A DNA stretch of 64,000 bases from Gigantopelta aegis (Eukaryota > Mollusca > Gastropoda > Neomphalida > Peltospiridae). Shown here in pieces: positions 24,101 to 38,150 of the stretch. Within the stretch, counting starts at the first letter, position 1; each line of letters opens with the position of its first letter. The stretch is from NCBI RefSeq assembly GCF_016097555.1, contig NW_024533092.1, forward strand, positions 34,275 through 98,274. Reading direction: 5' to 3'. Position numbers and translations under genes: made by a program. The notes beneath the pieces were generated by a model. It saw nothing but the letters and a program-made list of their open reading frames with translations. It was not told the DNA's origin and searched no databases.

Positions 24101-26740
24101 ACTTCAACCACATGTACAAACATTCAATTTGTCTGATGTCATAGTTTCTGAATTTGTATTGTTTGTAATATTTATAATAAAATTGGATTTTCTGGTATTG
24201 TCTACTATCCACATAAGCTAATTAACTTCCTAGTACCACACTAACCTGTGACTTTACGGTCAAGGTCAGGTCCATATAGTACTACTCGATTGTTCTAGGG
24301 AACAACTACATTTCATTAGACATACCTACCTACCAGTTTTAGGTAATAGAGGTTATAGTTAACCACAACAAGTCGATATCATCTCCCATATACTATCTAA
24401 TTTGTTCACAATAGAATATCTTTATTAGTGAAACATGTAAGTGGGTAGACAGTCTGTAGCCATATATATCATACTTTTTACTTTATAAACTCACTAACTA
24501 AGTATAGTCTATTATACTATAACCTAATTATGTGGACAGTTCACATGCATTTCCAAGAATTCACTGTTATGTGTTACAATGACCATATTCATTGTATCTA
24601 CAACAGTACAAAATTTTAAATAACAGGCTTTGTTTGTTTACGATATTATTATATATTATTATTTGATTGTTTTTCTCATTAATAAATGACTTGTCTGATT
24701 CCAAGAAATCTTGTCTAATATCAGCAAATAAGGGTAATGAATAAATTACACTTCCTCTTTGATATTATTCATAACTAAGCTGACACATGCTTTATTATCA
24801 GCAAACCTTATTTCCAAATAGAGGTTCTCTTCATGACATCCGTTGTTGTGATGTTAATGCTTTCTTGTAATGGTGCATTAATACACATATCACAAGAAAA
24901 AGTACAGTTTTGATGACATCCTAAGATTCACTTTAATTGAATAGATATTTTAACACCATATAACTTCACTAGAATTGAGAACATAACCACATTATTAAGA
25001 CTAAGTACTTTCTAAAATATATGAAGGCAGATCATTTCATTAGAAATGACATTTGAAATAGGACACTATAGATGATAAGGAAAGATAAAAGATTAAGTAA
25101 TACCCATATAAATATGAAAATACTATGAATGTAATTGAGAATATACTAGAACAATCAATATTGGGTGAGAATACATGACAGTTATCATGACATATTTTAA
25201 AGGTGACATAATGATAGTGAATAGTGACATATAGTAAATTTAATTGTTGGTATTAGTACGGTTAAGTTAAAAATCATGTTTTTATATTATTATGATTGAA
25301 ATATATACTGTTAACAATCATACATTTAGTAAGAAACTAGTTAGTTCCCAATAGTTGTCATTTTGAGAAAACTTTTCTGATAAGATTAGATACAATATGA
25401 CAATCACTTCTCATACAATCAACTGCAAATAGTCCAGAAAATCATGATTCATTCAGGCTTGAATGTTGTAACAAGCTATGCAATGTAATATGATCAGAAT
25501 ACTAAGAAACTGTTCAATCATCTGTTACAAACATGTTCCACATTGTTGTTATCTTGTAGAGAAAAGTTCCATTTAATGATAATGCTAGTACCAGGATATA
25601 TGTGTGAATCGTTAATGACATATACATACCAATATCATCACCGTGAATGTGGTCATCTGATACAACAACAGCAAGTCATTTTGTCAATTGAACTGTACCA
25701 GGAATATGTACATAGCAACATATGTTGTCCATAAGTAGTTATCTTGTATGAACAGTTTTATACTCAGTTTATATCTGTAAGTAGAGATCAGTTGAGATAA
25801 CTTGTTTAGTATCTATAATTTATCTTTAAAATTAATCATTCTATATGATATATTATTAAGTATGTAATAAAATTTTTAATATTTCAGTAAAGGTCAGTTT
25901 AAGTAGACTGTGGTCTTTTCGTTAAAATTATATAATTGTTTAATTTTACAATTACTTTCATACCATTTTATCACAATGTGTATTTAACCTCTTCATATAA
26001 CCAAGTGTGTGTGCCAATCATAACATTGTTTCTAAGAATTATCTATGGTATACTGTTCGTTGGTATAGGCCCATTATTAATAAAAAATATGCTTGCGATT
26101 ATTTGATAAAGATCTTATCCATTCCATTCAGTTTAAAGTTTGTGTGTACTTTAGGGGCTATCTGTCTTTACTAATGTTACTTTAGTACATTTGAGAACTC
26201 TGTTAAAGGAATTAATCTCCTTCTTTTTAATAGATTAAAAAGAATAATACTTACTGAGTCAACTTTCTAGGTGTAATGTGTCATAGACAAAGGAAATCAT
26301 CATTGATATTAAGTAGTAGTCTGTAAAGTATACATTTCAAAGTCAAGGTAAGATATCGGTCCTCTAGCTAGACTTAATTATTTAATTATTATTATATTTA
26401 GATATTATGTATGTGTTTTAAAATTTGGTCATTTTAAACGAGTACATCAAATGATGTTAATTCATCAAAAAATCATGTTGAAATTGAATATTGCTTTAAT
26501 TTAACGCTAACAATACATCATTCGTTGTTCCAAGTAGATTACTACAGCAATATGATGGGAGTCAAAGGGGATGAGATTTATTTCTTAACATATTGCAGTG
26601 TTTAGTGCTTTCCCATAGCAACATTGTTGGCATTTAACAGTGAAATAGTACTGCTGTCATTACAAGAGCAAATTCAACTGAAGCCAGCGTGGTTTCCTCT
26701 CAACAAATTATAGTAACATATTCATTGCTTCCTAGTCAAT
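21165..26740. other. Gene-poor AT-rich region
   Basis: About 5.5 kb with no reading frame that shows a protein family or splice-consistent exons. Short repeats of the type AATGTACATGTCATTAATACAT recur at about 21800-21960. Stretches of non-conserved AT-rich sequence dominate; 21171-22193 gives only low-complexity hydrophobic frames. Confidence 0.6.
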
Positions 26741-26764
26741 TAATATCTTCAATGGAATTCACTA

Positions 26765-27895
26765 ATGTGGTGCGGATTAGCGTGCCAGCACGAGATGGTT
26801 ATAAATAAAAGAGCACTCAGTGCATTAGCAGTTACTATTTGCGACAGAGAAAGACAGGTTTTTAAAAAGTGTCTTAAAAATGCCTTCAGACGTCATTTTG
26901 CTTTTCGTGTCCTCGTCGGTGAAGTGCCTTACCGGATTAACACACGAAGAGTCGTGGCTATGTTGAAAGCAAAACCTGTGGACGGCCTTTGCCAGTACCA
27001 CAAGAAGTACTGGGGAGTATGTAAACGGCGAGAAAGAGGTCCAAAAGTTTCCAGTGACTCCTTACCAATTGTTGCTAAGATTGGGCAGACATGCGAGACA
27101 TCTGCGTTCTTTATTTACGTCGATGGTACTTTTACAAAACACTCTGGAGAAAGGGAAAACAAGGTAGGACAAAAAAAATGATAAATAATAACAATATTAA
27201 TGTGATTATTAAAAATCTTTTTTGATGTTTTAAAATATATTATGTTGTTTTAAAGACAAAATTATTGCCACTTTTTATTTCTGTTATAGATTGATACGGG
27301 GTTTTCAAGATAGAGGTGGAACGAAAGAATTTCCTCTTTGCTCTACCCAGATTTGCTCGTAACGAGGTCAGTACAATAGATTAACAATGTGATCAATCTG
27401 ATAAGAACGTGAAATTAAAGTAATACACCCTCCTTGTTCAAAACCTTGACACATATTAAAAGGAGAACTTGATATACTATCAAGTATTTATACATTATAT
27501 AAAGTAAAGACACTGAGTATACAACAGGTGTCCTTAATAAGATGCTTCAAAGACTGAATTATAATTAAGCAAATAGCATCTTTTTCTCCCTTGACATTAA
27601 TTAAAAAACATTTGCTGAGGTTTCAATAGTGATCTTTTCAATATATTTTAGCACATATTTCCTCTATACTAGTACTCACAGTATACATTAACATCCACTC
27701 TATCTAACTCTAATTAACTTTTCTCTCTTTTAACTTTTAGACAGACAGACTTGAACCTTCAAGGAAGAAGAAGTTGGCTGTATTACTTTTGTCAGAAAAA
27801 GTGGAAAATTTGTCAAAGAGGAATACCGGCCCATTAGGATACATCAGTTCTGTCAAGCTAACAAGAAAGATGCTGTTAGGTAACTAGTGGCTCCT
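26765..27895 (+). CDS. Unrecognised gene, at least two exon-like segments
   Basis: The frame 26765-27160 is clearly richer in G+C than its flanks and encodes a basic, Cys-containing sequence: RALSALAVTICDRERQVF, RRHFAFRVLVGEVPYRINTR, LCQYHKKYWGVCKRRERG, CETSAFFIYVDGTFTKHSGE. It ends near a GTAGGA donor-like site at 27163. A downstream open stretch at 27741-27891 (DRLEPSRKKKLAVLLLSEKV, then NTGPLGYISSVKL) sits between an AG acceptor (TTTTAG) and a GTAACT donor-like site. Possible weaker coding lies at about 27290-27370 and 27915-28090. I do not recognise the family; the Cys/His spacing in the first exon could hold a metal site. The start codon is uncertain (GTG or ATG near 26795). Confidence 0.5.
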
Positions 27896-28129
27896 ATACA
27901 ATGTCAACAACGAAGAAAGGACGATATTTAAATAGAACGTCGTCCATATGATGTGAAATTGAAGAAATTGTGGGCAAATTGATGAAGAACGTGGACGTGT
28001 TATGTCCATTATCGTATGGGACATACACTAGAGGAAAATGGGAATACAATTTTAAAATCTATTGACTGGACGAAACAAACCGAGTTCTAGAAACATCAAG
28101 CATAGGCATGAAAGTTCTGAAGCAGCTGA

Positions 28130-31100
28130 GGGTAAGCCCCTCTAGTTTATGTTCTGATACTCAATCTCTCATTCTTTAACGACAAAACGTAGACATCATT
28201 AACAACAGCCTATAGAAGCGAAGATAATCTTCTACTGAATGCAAGTTGACACACCCATATACAGTCATAATTTGTCGCCAGTACTCATACAAGAGTCACC
28301 AACCAAATAGAGGCTCTATAAATCACAGGCAGTTGGTCTGTATGTTAGATCCACCATTATATTCACATGTATTACCTGGCTCACTTAAGACTTTTGTAAC
28401 AATTATTTTTCCATCTTTGATATTGTTCTTGTCCTTTTCTTACTCTCAGTGTTGTAAAAGACTAAAGTTTAAGTTTCTTCTCTATCATTGTGTTATCTTT
28501 TTTGAAATATTAAAAGTTATTTTATTAAAGAAGTTTTCTCTGTTATCCTTTCATATTTCCCTACATATAGTCTCAACAACACACTACTTTGTGTTACAAA
28601 GATTATATTGATAGCAATAATAATATTTAACAAAATATATTAAAAACTCACTATAATATATTTGAAGTGAAACACAGTCATTTAAAATAGAAAATTACCT
28701 AGAAGATATTGAAAGTATGTGCTGTTAAATATTATCTGGATAGGTTACAAATACTGATTCATATGTGGTATTGATCATTCAAGATATTGTAAGGAGAGTC
28801 ATGTAACTCTACACGATATTTCTGTTGTACAAAAGCCATATAATTGTGATACAAAAACAACAATCTATGGCAACTAGGTAAACACATTGACATACCATAT
28901 TACCAAGTGAAATAGGTTAGGTGGGATAAGACTGAGGGCAATCAGATTGTATTCACAAGGAACTAATTAGATATGTGCTCCTCATGAACCAATATTGAGT
29001 TGAGCGGGGGGATTTTACCTCCCTTGTTCTTACTCTACTAACATATCACTAATGGTCATCTTGAACAGTTATTATATTAGTCTAGCCATTTCTTATCAAT
29101 TATGATAACTTCAAGTATATTACTTACTCTATTGTATACCTTTTTTTATTAATATTATATTATTAAAAATTATATTTGTTTGGATACATAACAACTCATA
29201 TAATTCTAAGAAGTTATATACATTTGAGGGTTCTGAAACCTATATAGTATAACCTTGAATTGTTATTCAGTTGCTATGGAAAGAATGTACCACAGTACTA
29301 ATGTTCTGGGAAAGGATATCCTATAAATAGATATACTGATATTCATAGTATGACCATATATGGATTGTTATACTTAGCGGTATGGGGAATAATCCATGTG
29401 TTCTCACTTTACAGATAAACAGCCCTGATTTGTATTTAGATTACATCTACTAAGAAAGACTCCATCCATTTGTTATCAATCAAGTCAAAATCAACATGTC
29501 TAGATAGACATACCACTTACTAATAAACCCACTAATGACAATACTTAAAATACATATGTATAAATGATATATATATATATCCCCAAATTACATTGATATT
29601 GCTGGCCCTTGACACAAACACACTTAACAACTATACTACTCCTATTCTGACTATACTTGTAGTTTGTAATATAAACATATAAACAACAACAAATACACTC
29701 TATATATATAACTGTATTGAAAGGCATGACAGTGAAAAGTTACTATTGCTAGCCTTGTACTACTAGGTAGCTAGAAATTTGGGAAAATTATTTATAATAC
29801 TATAGCTCCTTTAAATACACTTTCAATATTTGTACTTGTATCTTGACAGAAAGAAACAACTCAATTTAAGGAAAATTGACTAGATATTTGTCAACAATTG
29901 TAAGGGTAATTTTTATAGTAAACAACATGAGGAAAACTAATTAATACAACAGAAAATATATAAAATAAATACTCTAATATTATAACCAGAGACAATGATG
30001 ATAAGGATTTATCATATTTTTATTACCACTCCCAGCATACTATACATTGCTGGGTATTTATGCTTCATTCCTAATTAACTTATAGTCTCTGTTAAAAAAG
30101 ATATCTTAAACTGAAGTTGTATTTCTAGAAGTCAAAATTGTAAAGAATAACATCTTATGTAAGCAAATTATAAAAGTTCAAATGCTCAAACATTACTGGG
30201 TGTGTAAACCTACTTTTTTTTTAGTAAATCTTGTATTTTCGCGGAATAGCTGATAAGACAAACAAGCCAACTAGACTTTGCACTAGAATAATGGCCGTTT
30301 CTCGGTAAAACGCGATGTATTTACAGTGTATTTGTGATGTGCGTTGTATTGTGTATTAACAGCATGTTTCAGAACTGCATTGCGGCTCTTCCAAGAACGA
30401 GAGCGAATACGTTAATTAGCATTCCGTTCTTCACCACGCGTACCTAGTAAGGGTAGTATTACTATAATATTATCATACTAATTTTACTGTCTCTAAAAAA
30501 ATCAATGACGTAATAGTAGTGTTATTTATATCATCAAAAGTTTTTTATTGCCTATTGTCCTTGATGGAGAAAGTTAGAGGGAGAGGTAGATGTGGACGTA
30601 CTTAAATATTTCATGAGTTTCTGTTTAGGATCAGTTTAAGGTTTAAGGTCAAAGGTTTATTAATCACAATACACTAGGGTACACAGCTTATGTACAGCAT
30701 TGTTACTATAAATAGTACATAGTAATGTTACTATATTTAGTAGTAACTTTGCATAATCACTAGGTGTAAAACAATGTATGCAAGATAATGAATTTCATCT
30801 ATAGTATATTTATCTTTTATTTTATTATTTTTTAAAAATGAAATAGTAGGATTGAATCGTAATTATAGACTCTATTACATCACACATATACTAAAATATG
30901 TATTAGCCCAAAAAATTGAAAATGACAACTCAAAATTTTGTTTGAATAAACTGAAGATAGTATTGATTGAACTTTAATAACTACTACTTAATAACTAAGT
31001 AACAAAAGAGCAGTGAGTATGTTCCTATCATTAGAGTATTAATTAATAAAAAGTGGGTGATCCTAGCATCTAATTTTAAACTAAAAGGGGAAATTCAAAA

Positions 31101-31190
31101 AATAAATATAATTACAGAACGACTAAATTAACATAGTCATTCACACCCTTGTTACTGTAGGTGTGGTCAAAATAAAACCACACCATTTAA
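28130..31190. other. Intergenic region; no gene seen
   Basis: AT-rich, with no family-like frame; the frame at 28246-28611 is low-complexity and unsupported. The only compositional exception is the CpG-containing patch at 30230-30450. Confidence 0.55.
30230..30450. promoter_or_regulatory. Isolated CpG-containing patch, possible promoter
   Basis: Within a strongly AT-rich kilobase, this segment holds many CG dinucleotides (TTTCGCGGAA, AAACGCGATG, AGCGAATACG, CACGCGTACC). No gene start was identified on either strand. It could be a promoter, a lone exon or a regulatory element. Confidence 0.3.
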
Positions 31191-31194
31191 TTGA

Positions 31195-31886
31195 TCATTT
31201 CTTCTTAGTGGTAGGCGTGGTCTTGGCAAGCTGTTCCCGTTCACTATGTGCACGTTGAGCCTGTAAAGCTGATTCTTGATATTAAATCTTTAATCTCGCC
31301 TTCCTATAAAATGAGTAGTAGTTATTAATAGTTATTATTAGTAATGAATATACAACACTTCTTGTGGGAAAGGATTATAATGATATTCATAGCAAATAAA
31401 TAAGTTACTATTTTTCTCCAGAGACCAAGTATTGTAATTTTATTCATAAGTTAATAATTATTTGCCAGAAAGTAATTACTAAATAATATTCATTGTTTGT
31501 CAATAAAAAGCAAGCTTTCAAAGAATATGAATAAATAACCACACCCACTTACAACAACAATTAACTAACCACACCCACTTACAACAATAATTAACTAACC
31601 ACACCCACTTACCAAGACACGTTTTTATCATCAAGAGCTGCTTTTGTTCTGAAATGTGACGACGTAAGCGCTCAAATTCTTCATGAAGTTTCTGTTCAGC
31701 TAGTTTAGTTTGCTTCTTTTTTCTTAACCTAACAAATGTCATATATAGTGTCATAGATATATGTTGCTATGGTAACTACTGATGAGATAACTTTTGGACA
31801 AACATTTGTCTCATATGTTCTTCCTTAGCTTGCATCTCACCAAAATGCTCCTTACGTTTAGCTTCATAAACCTCTGATAAACTGAG

Positions 31887-31939
<53 letters not shown>

Positions 31940-32738
31940 AGAGAAGAGAGAGACAGACAGAAGACAGACACCCACAACAGACAGAGTAAAAAATTAGTAT
32001 CAGTTTTTATTTACCCCCCCCAGTATTATCTTCAAATCCCATTTCCTAGTCTCTTCTTACGATACAGTTCATAATGTTGATAGTGAGTTTTTCGCGAAGG
32101 TTCTTCCATATTAACTCTAAAATATGTATCCATTGCAATTGATCCATCCATCCATCCATACAATCCATTAATCCATCAATCAATCCATCCATCCATTACA
32201 TACCGCAGCAACATTTCACGTAGTTAGTAAAGTCACAGTGTGCTTCCTTCTCAACTATACATATATACATGACATAGTTCATTTTACATTGACCACGTAC
32301 CTTCTACGTACCCCAGGGATACTTCCTAGCTCGTACCTTCTTACACCCACTTCAACCTCCTCTCGGCTACCAACAACAGCAAATGGGAGCTGCCCCTGTG
32401 ATAAGGTAATAAAATTAACTCATTAACAAAACTTATAATAGTCTATATTTTTACATTCATTTTTGATTAAGTTCTGCAACAGTTTCATCTGAAGTAGGAA
32501 ATTGATAAATCTGTATATCATGGTGATGATTTCATCCAGAATCTAGTCCCATGATAATCACATGACAGTCACATAATACTAGGTAATTGATAACTACTCT
32601 CTGTTTAAAATCTTCCAGTTCAGAGCGAGCAAACAGTGTCAGCTTTACCGATGATAGGAATTATATTGACTTTATGATCTAGCTCCTCATACATACCAAA
32701 TCAAGGGATTTTAAACTAAATGAGAGAGAGAGACAGAC

Positions 32739-32769
<31 letters not shown>

Positions 32770-34519
32770 TAGAAAGAGATAGACAGAGAGAGAGAGAGAC
32801 AGAGAGAGATAGAGAGAGATAGACAGACAGACAGAGAGAGACACAGAGAGAGATAGACAGAGAGAGAGAGACAGAGAGAGAGACAGAGAGAGATAGACAG
32901 AGAGAGATAGACAGAGAGAGGGACAGAGACAGAGAGACAGACAGAGACAGAGACAGAGAGTAGCTCCTTTAATTCATCATCCATCCGTTCTTACGAGTGT
33001 CCAGTAGGAGATAGGAAGTACAGGCAAGCATGTATACGTGTGTCATGAAATGTAACAAGGTCCACGTTTAATTTTTAACTCCTCTGAAGGAAGCTCTCAA
33101 ACTGTTGATTAATATAGTCCACTATCGACTTGTTACTATAGATAGAGATAACCTGTTTATAGAACTGGTTTGACTGGTTTTACAAACCTGTTTTCTTATT
33201 GATTTGGTCACCAAACCCTTCAGTACTGGACAATAGTCAATCTCAGTCGAACATTACCTCTTTCAAATCTAAATAGAATTTAGATGATGAATGGGACTAA
33301 TAGATGAACAGTCATCTTTACACATATGTGTTATGACTAAGTTTCACTTCAGGGAGTCTATGTGAAGAAGGAGCATCAGGGAAGTCTTCCTTGAACAGCG
33401 AGTCCATTAAAGTGGACTTACCAATACCTGTCTCACCTTAAAAAGCCAATAACAACATTACATTATATGATTATAAAGAGAAATATTAAATTAGAAATGT
33501 AATTAACAATTGATACATCTATTAATATATTACCAATAAAATTTATTATATGTCATCAAATATATAAGTTTATGACCTTTTATAAAAGCAATTATATTGA
33601 ATGCATACTATGGAATTCTATACAATCCATCTAACCTTAACATATCATGTGTGGTAATAATAAACTCATACCAGAGGTAACTATAATCTGTTAGATATCA
33701 TATACTGTTAATATATTCCCATAGGGATATAATACATGTTACATTAGACTATATTGGTCACTGTTTAATAAAACAATACAATTGATGTGAATTACTATAC
33801 TCACAAATACTATTAAACATCTGGTGAGTGTTACTGTATTATGAGTAAAGGGAGGTTTAATGGATATATAGGGGTGTAAAATGGATGCATAAGAGTATTA
33901 AAATGAATGAATAAAATGGACACTATTAGTGATCTGTAATATTCATCCATTTTATATTGACATGTGTCAATTTCATTTATCCATTCTACATAGTGATATA
34001 CTTCATTATATTAATACTATAAATGGACACATTATGGATAACTTAATAGATGCATAACAATTAAAAAAAACATTATGGATATATATGAATCCATTATATG
34101 ATTACCAACACAGGTGAGGAAAATTAAACATCATTAATTATTGTTTGTGTAATGATTATGACTTACCAATACAAAGGATTTAAAATCAAACCCCTTCGTT
34201 ACTGCTTTGTTAACAAGTTGATCTGGTAAGCTATCAAACCCGACATGTCCCAGTAAGATCAAGTTTACGTCCAGTAGTACCCTAAATAAAACATTAATTA
34301 TATTAATATATTTTATTAAAATTAATAAAATACAATTATAATGACAGCGTGGTACTAGACACAAAGTGTGTTTGCAAGAAATTAACATGTAACATTTGAA
34401 AAAACATTATAATAAAAATTAGTGTATTATAAAACTTCCTTCATAGAGTGTATTAATTAGCTTGTTTCTATCAAAGAATACATACCAAAAACTCTATGAA
34501 CATCTGTATACGACGACAT
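31195..34519 (-). CDS. Septin (SEPT6/8/11-like group)
   Basis: A GTP-binding filament protein of the cytoskeleton and cytokinesis machinery. Start ATG at 34519-34517 ([11 protein letters not shown]), then [17 protein letters not shown] (about 34230), the P-loop [15 protein letters not shown] (about 33430), VRLRLTIV and GFGDQINK (about 33210), [11 protein letters not shown] (about 33110), [18 protein letters not shown] (about 33030), [15 protein letters not shown] with the AKAD-type G4 motif (about 32680), [16 protein letters not shown] (about 32490), LPFAVVGS and RARKYPWG (about 32350), AHCDF (about 32240), [10 protein letters not shown] (about 32070), [20 protein letters not shown] (about 31850), and a C-terminal coiled coil ending TTPTTKKK. 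The P-loop, G4 and septin-unique element are all present. Single-base breaks at about 34250, 32225, 32055 and 31643 fall mostly in runs. One large intron is nearly all GA repeat. Confidence 0.94.
31539..31611. repeat. 30-bp repeat, 2.5 copies, in a septin intron
   Basis: AACCACACCCACTTACAACA plus ten bases, twice in tandem and then half a third copy, just downstream of the septin coiled-coil exon. It contains the CCACACCCAC motif that recurs in other introns of this window. Confidence 0.9.
31888..31972. repeat. GA microsatellite in a septin intron
   Basis: Almost pure (GA)n on the plus strand, therefore (TC)n in the septin transcript, ending next to the 3' splice site of the exon that begins LSEVYEAKR. 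Confidence 0.95.
32718..32960. repeat. GA/GACAGA satellite filling a septin intron
   Basis: About 240 bases of GAGAGACAGA variants with GATA steps. In the transcript it is a polypyrimidine tract that runs up to the acceptor CATTTAG before the SLKSLDL exon. Confidence 0.95.
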
Positions 34520-34850
34520 GATGAGAAAAGCTGAAGCGAGAAGTTGTCGAAGAGTTGAGAACTTCTTTCTCTCACTAGCCCTCAAAATGGCACCCGTGGA
34601 ATGCCGTAATTAGGACTTAATAACTAGCCACGACTTCTAATTGAAACGTATATATTATTAATGAATTATTCAGCCAAATTATTAATAGCAAAAAATTATG
34701 TCTATAAACAATGCATTAAATAAAGCTACACGTTTTAAATTACATGCATTCTTTGAAAATGTCGCACATAGACTATTGTTATGATACATGTATTATATAT
34801 GTAATACAAGAAAAAAACTAGAGTGTCTGCAAAACAGGTTTAAAACTGGT
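34520..34850. promoter_or_regulatory. Septin upstream region / AP1G 3' flank
   Basis: A 331-base gap between the AP-1 gamma stop and the septin ATG, both on the minus strand, so it must hold the gamma-adaptin poly(A) site and the septin promoter. There is a slightly GC-richer patch at about 34530-34620. No firm motif was called. Confidence 0.4.
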
Positions 34851-34972
34851 TTATTTCGACGGGAAATTGGTGACCTCTCCTTGTTCAAGCACTGGAGCAC
34901 CACTTACTGAATAACTGATACGATATCTCATTCTTAATGGTTGCTATGAGAGAGAGAGAGGAGAGAGACAGA

Positions 34973-35005
<33 letters not shown>

Positions 35006-38000
35006 GACAGAGAGAGGCAGAGAGAGAGAGAGAAGAGACAGAGACAGAGCGACGAGACGAGAGGACAGAGAGAGACAGAGACAGAAAGAAAGAGAGAGAG
35101 ACAGAGACCGAAAGAGACAGAGAGAAAGCGAGAGACAGAGAGAGAGAGACAGAGAGAGAGAGGGAGGAGGGAGAGACAGAGACACAGAGAGAGGTATAAA
35201 CATGCCCACACACCCACAAACAGATGTACCTTTTGAGGATTAGCAATTGCAATAACTTGTTTCACAATACCCACCATTCCCAGGAGGGATAAACACTACC
35301 ACTAGGTGGTTGCATTTGTAACTGAAATGTCTATAGAACAAACACAAGTATCTACTACACATAAATTATCTCTAGTACCTTAGGGACAGCAGCTTGAAAT
35401 ACAACAATCAGTAAACGGCAATACAGAGGAGTTAGTAGCAGTAAGAGTTATATTAATAGTTGTCATAGTTAATGTGTCTCGTTCAAAAGCAAAGATAATA
35501 TTTTAATCCATTTTTCTCATATGCAGTGATCTCAGGAATATCTGTACAATATATCGTCATTATCGTTCATTGTAATCATATCATTATGCTACCTTGTTTG
35601 AGGGGAGTGGCTTGTTCAAAAGGTGGGTAGAGCTGTAGACTGGTCTAATGGGCCAGATAGTAGGTCCATTAGTCCTCCGAGGTTACCCTCACTAGAGGGT
35701 GGAGCTAAAGGAACAGGAACAAAAGTATGGGAATGGACTTTTAACAAAGATATAAAAACGTAAAAATGTTTGAATAAGGTTCTTAGATATAGGAACGAAT
35801 TATAAAAGTATAAAATGACAAAAACAGAATGACTATCAAGGAATGGGAAACAATACCTTAAAGTTTTAAGAATATGGAATGGAACGTTTAGACTGAATAG
35901 TTTTCGGTTATTAGGAATGGAATTTTGAAACTACATGCCACAGGTTATTGGGAATGGAATTTGAGGTGTGGTTTTCTAGGAATGAACCTTAGAACTTACC
36001 AGTAGTTGCAGTTGGTGGAGAATTCAAATCTAATAAAATAACAAAGATCCACTTCCAGAAACAGGGGGTGGGGCTTGAGGCGTGCCATAACACCTCAAGG
36101 AGATCTAGGAGAGCAGGCCTCTGAGATGGTTTAGTCTAAATGAAAATGGACAAATAGAAAACAAAAATAGATGAATAAATGGTCGCAACCTCGACAATAG
36201 TGAGCGGCTTTGTCTCCTTCTCCCGAGGAGCTGTGCATTTTCAACCACACCCCTCCATTGTCTTGTTTCCCCATAGCAGGCATTCTCTCAAATATAAACA
36301 CCTCTAAAAATAGATAAAACAAAAGTTGTACTAAAAATAGTAACACAAATTTTATTACCTCATATTGTCGTGTTTACTAAATATAGTAACATATTCCAAT
36401 AGCTCTTTTGTAAATTCCATATCAAGAGTGTTTGAAATAGCAACTAATAATTGTTTTAATACGAGCTAATGTAGATGAAAATCTATATGGATGAAATAGG
36501 AATATCAAATAGATGTCTAATGAAGCAAATAATAGATATATAGAAACCTAAATGGATGAATGGAAGGTTGAATGGATGCATGATGAATAATGTAATGGAT
36601 GAACACATATGTAAATGGACATATAGAAGAGAAATGGATCAATAGCTAGAAATGAGAGATCATGAATATAATTAAAATAAGTGTTCGCTATTGTCTCAAT
36701 TAATTGAGTTACTAAGTTACCTGATAGACAGTTTCATTATAGCATTAAGTGCATAATCTCTAGTGATTTGCGTCGACTGAGGACTTGTAGGATTTTCAGT
36801 ATCACATCTAACACTTCGTCTTCACTCACTAAACAAACAAAAAGTCACAAATATCACCTTCATTTATCACATATTCACATTTACAGGCTCATCTTTCCTC
36901 ATTATTTCCAGAGAGAAGTAAGTCACCATACTCACCAATTGACCACCCCCCACTTGACAGAGAGGTTGCTATAGAAACAAAGTACTCTCATCTGTCCATT
37001 CATATATTGTATTTATCAATCATTATTCCAACTATCCATCCATTACCTGACTAATATCATCCCTTAAAGCTACAAAGAGCTTATGGACGCTATATGTATG
37101 GAGGTGTCAGCATCAGATATCATTGCTATAATACCAGAGACCAAAAATCCTCTCGGCCACATGATAACCCCTAGATAATAATAATACATACCATATATTA
37201 TAGTTGTTATCTACCTTTATTAACATAGAGAGTTATAGTATTAATATGCCATCTGGGATCTGGAGAATATCTATGAGTTAAAAAGAGTTAAAATTTTATT
37301 GACACTCTAGTACAGAATAAAACATTAACACACACAATAACAAAAATAACATGTATATTTTCTACATTTTATAAACAATGACATTAACAAAAGTAAATAC
37401 AAAGTAGTAAATTGACTATAATAATAGGAACATCCATCATATAATAGACCTACTGTCAGCTACATCACTATTGGGTATATTGGTACAGATATGAGATTTG
37501 AATTCTGGATCAGATACATCCAAAAATGCCATGATCTCTTTCATAATTGTTCTAATATTAATCTCATTTATTAAAAGCAAAAGGAAAAGCCTTAAGGCTC
37601 GTCGTTGGATGGAAATATCGTCTCTTTAAGACAGTCTAATATTGTCGGGCCGATGTAGTTGTACAGCATTGTGATCAATATGGACGTCTTGAGGAGGGGA
37701 GTATTTAAGAGCACACATATTCTGTATGTGGACAGACTAGTATAGATTAATGGATTAATGAGGAATTAATGGACCGATTGAATAAATTAATTTAATAAGA
37801 TTATTACCGAAATATTGAACGATCACGTTGATAAGGAACGGCAAGAATGTTAATCTGCTAATTACTCGCAGTCCACCTCCTTGACATAATCTCCATATTG
37901 TAAGAACAGTCTCGTATAAAACAGCATGACCTACAACCACTTTCTGTATTACCCCTTTCTTGGATTAGGTGAATTGAATGATATGAAGGATAGAAGAGAA

Positions 38001-38110
38001 AGATAGAAGTGAACAGAGAAGAGAGAGAGTACAGAGAAGAGAGACAACAGCGAGAAGAGGAGAGAGACAGAGGATGTGGAGAGACAGAGACGAGAGAGAG
38101 AGAGCAAGAG

Positions 38111-38150
<40 letters not shown>

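Noticed and set aside
28246-28611. 121-codon plus-strand frame
   Set aside because: No motif, AT-driven composition in its second half, and no neighbouring exons.
32679-35252. Long Ser/Leu-rich or Arg/Glu-rich frames over the GA tracts (for example 32679-32984, 34885-35277, 34937-35236, 38942-39277)
   Set aside because: They are translations of GA/CT microsatellites, which have no stops in most frames; the tracts lie inside introns of septin and AP1G1.
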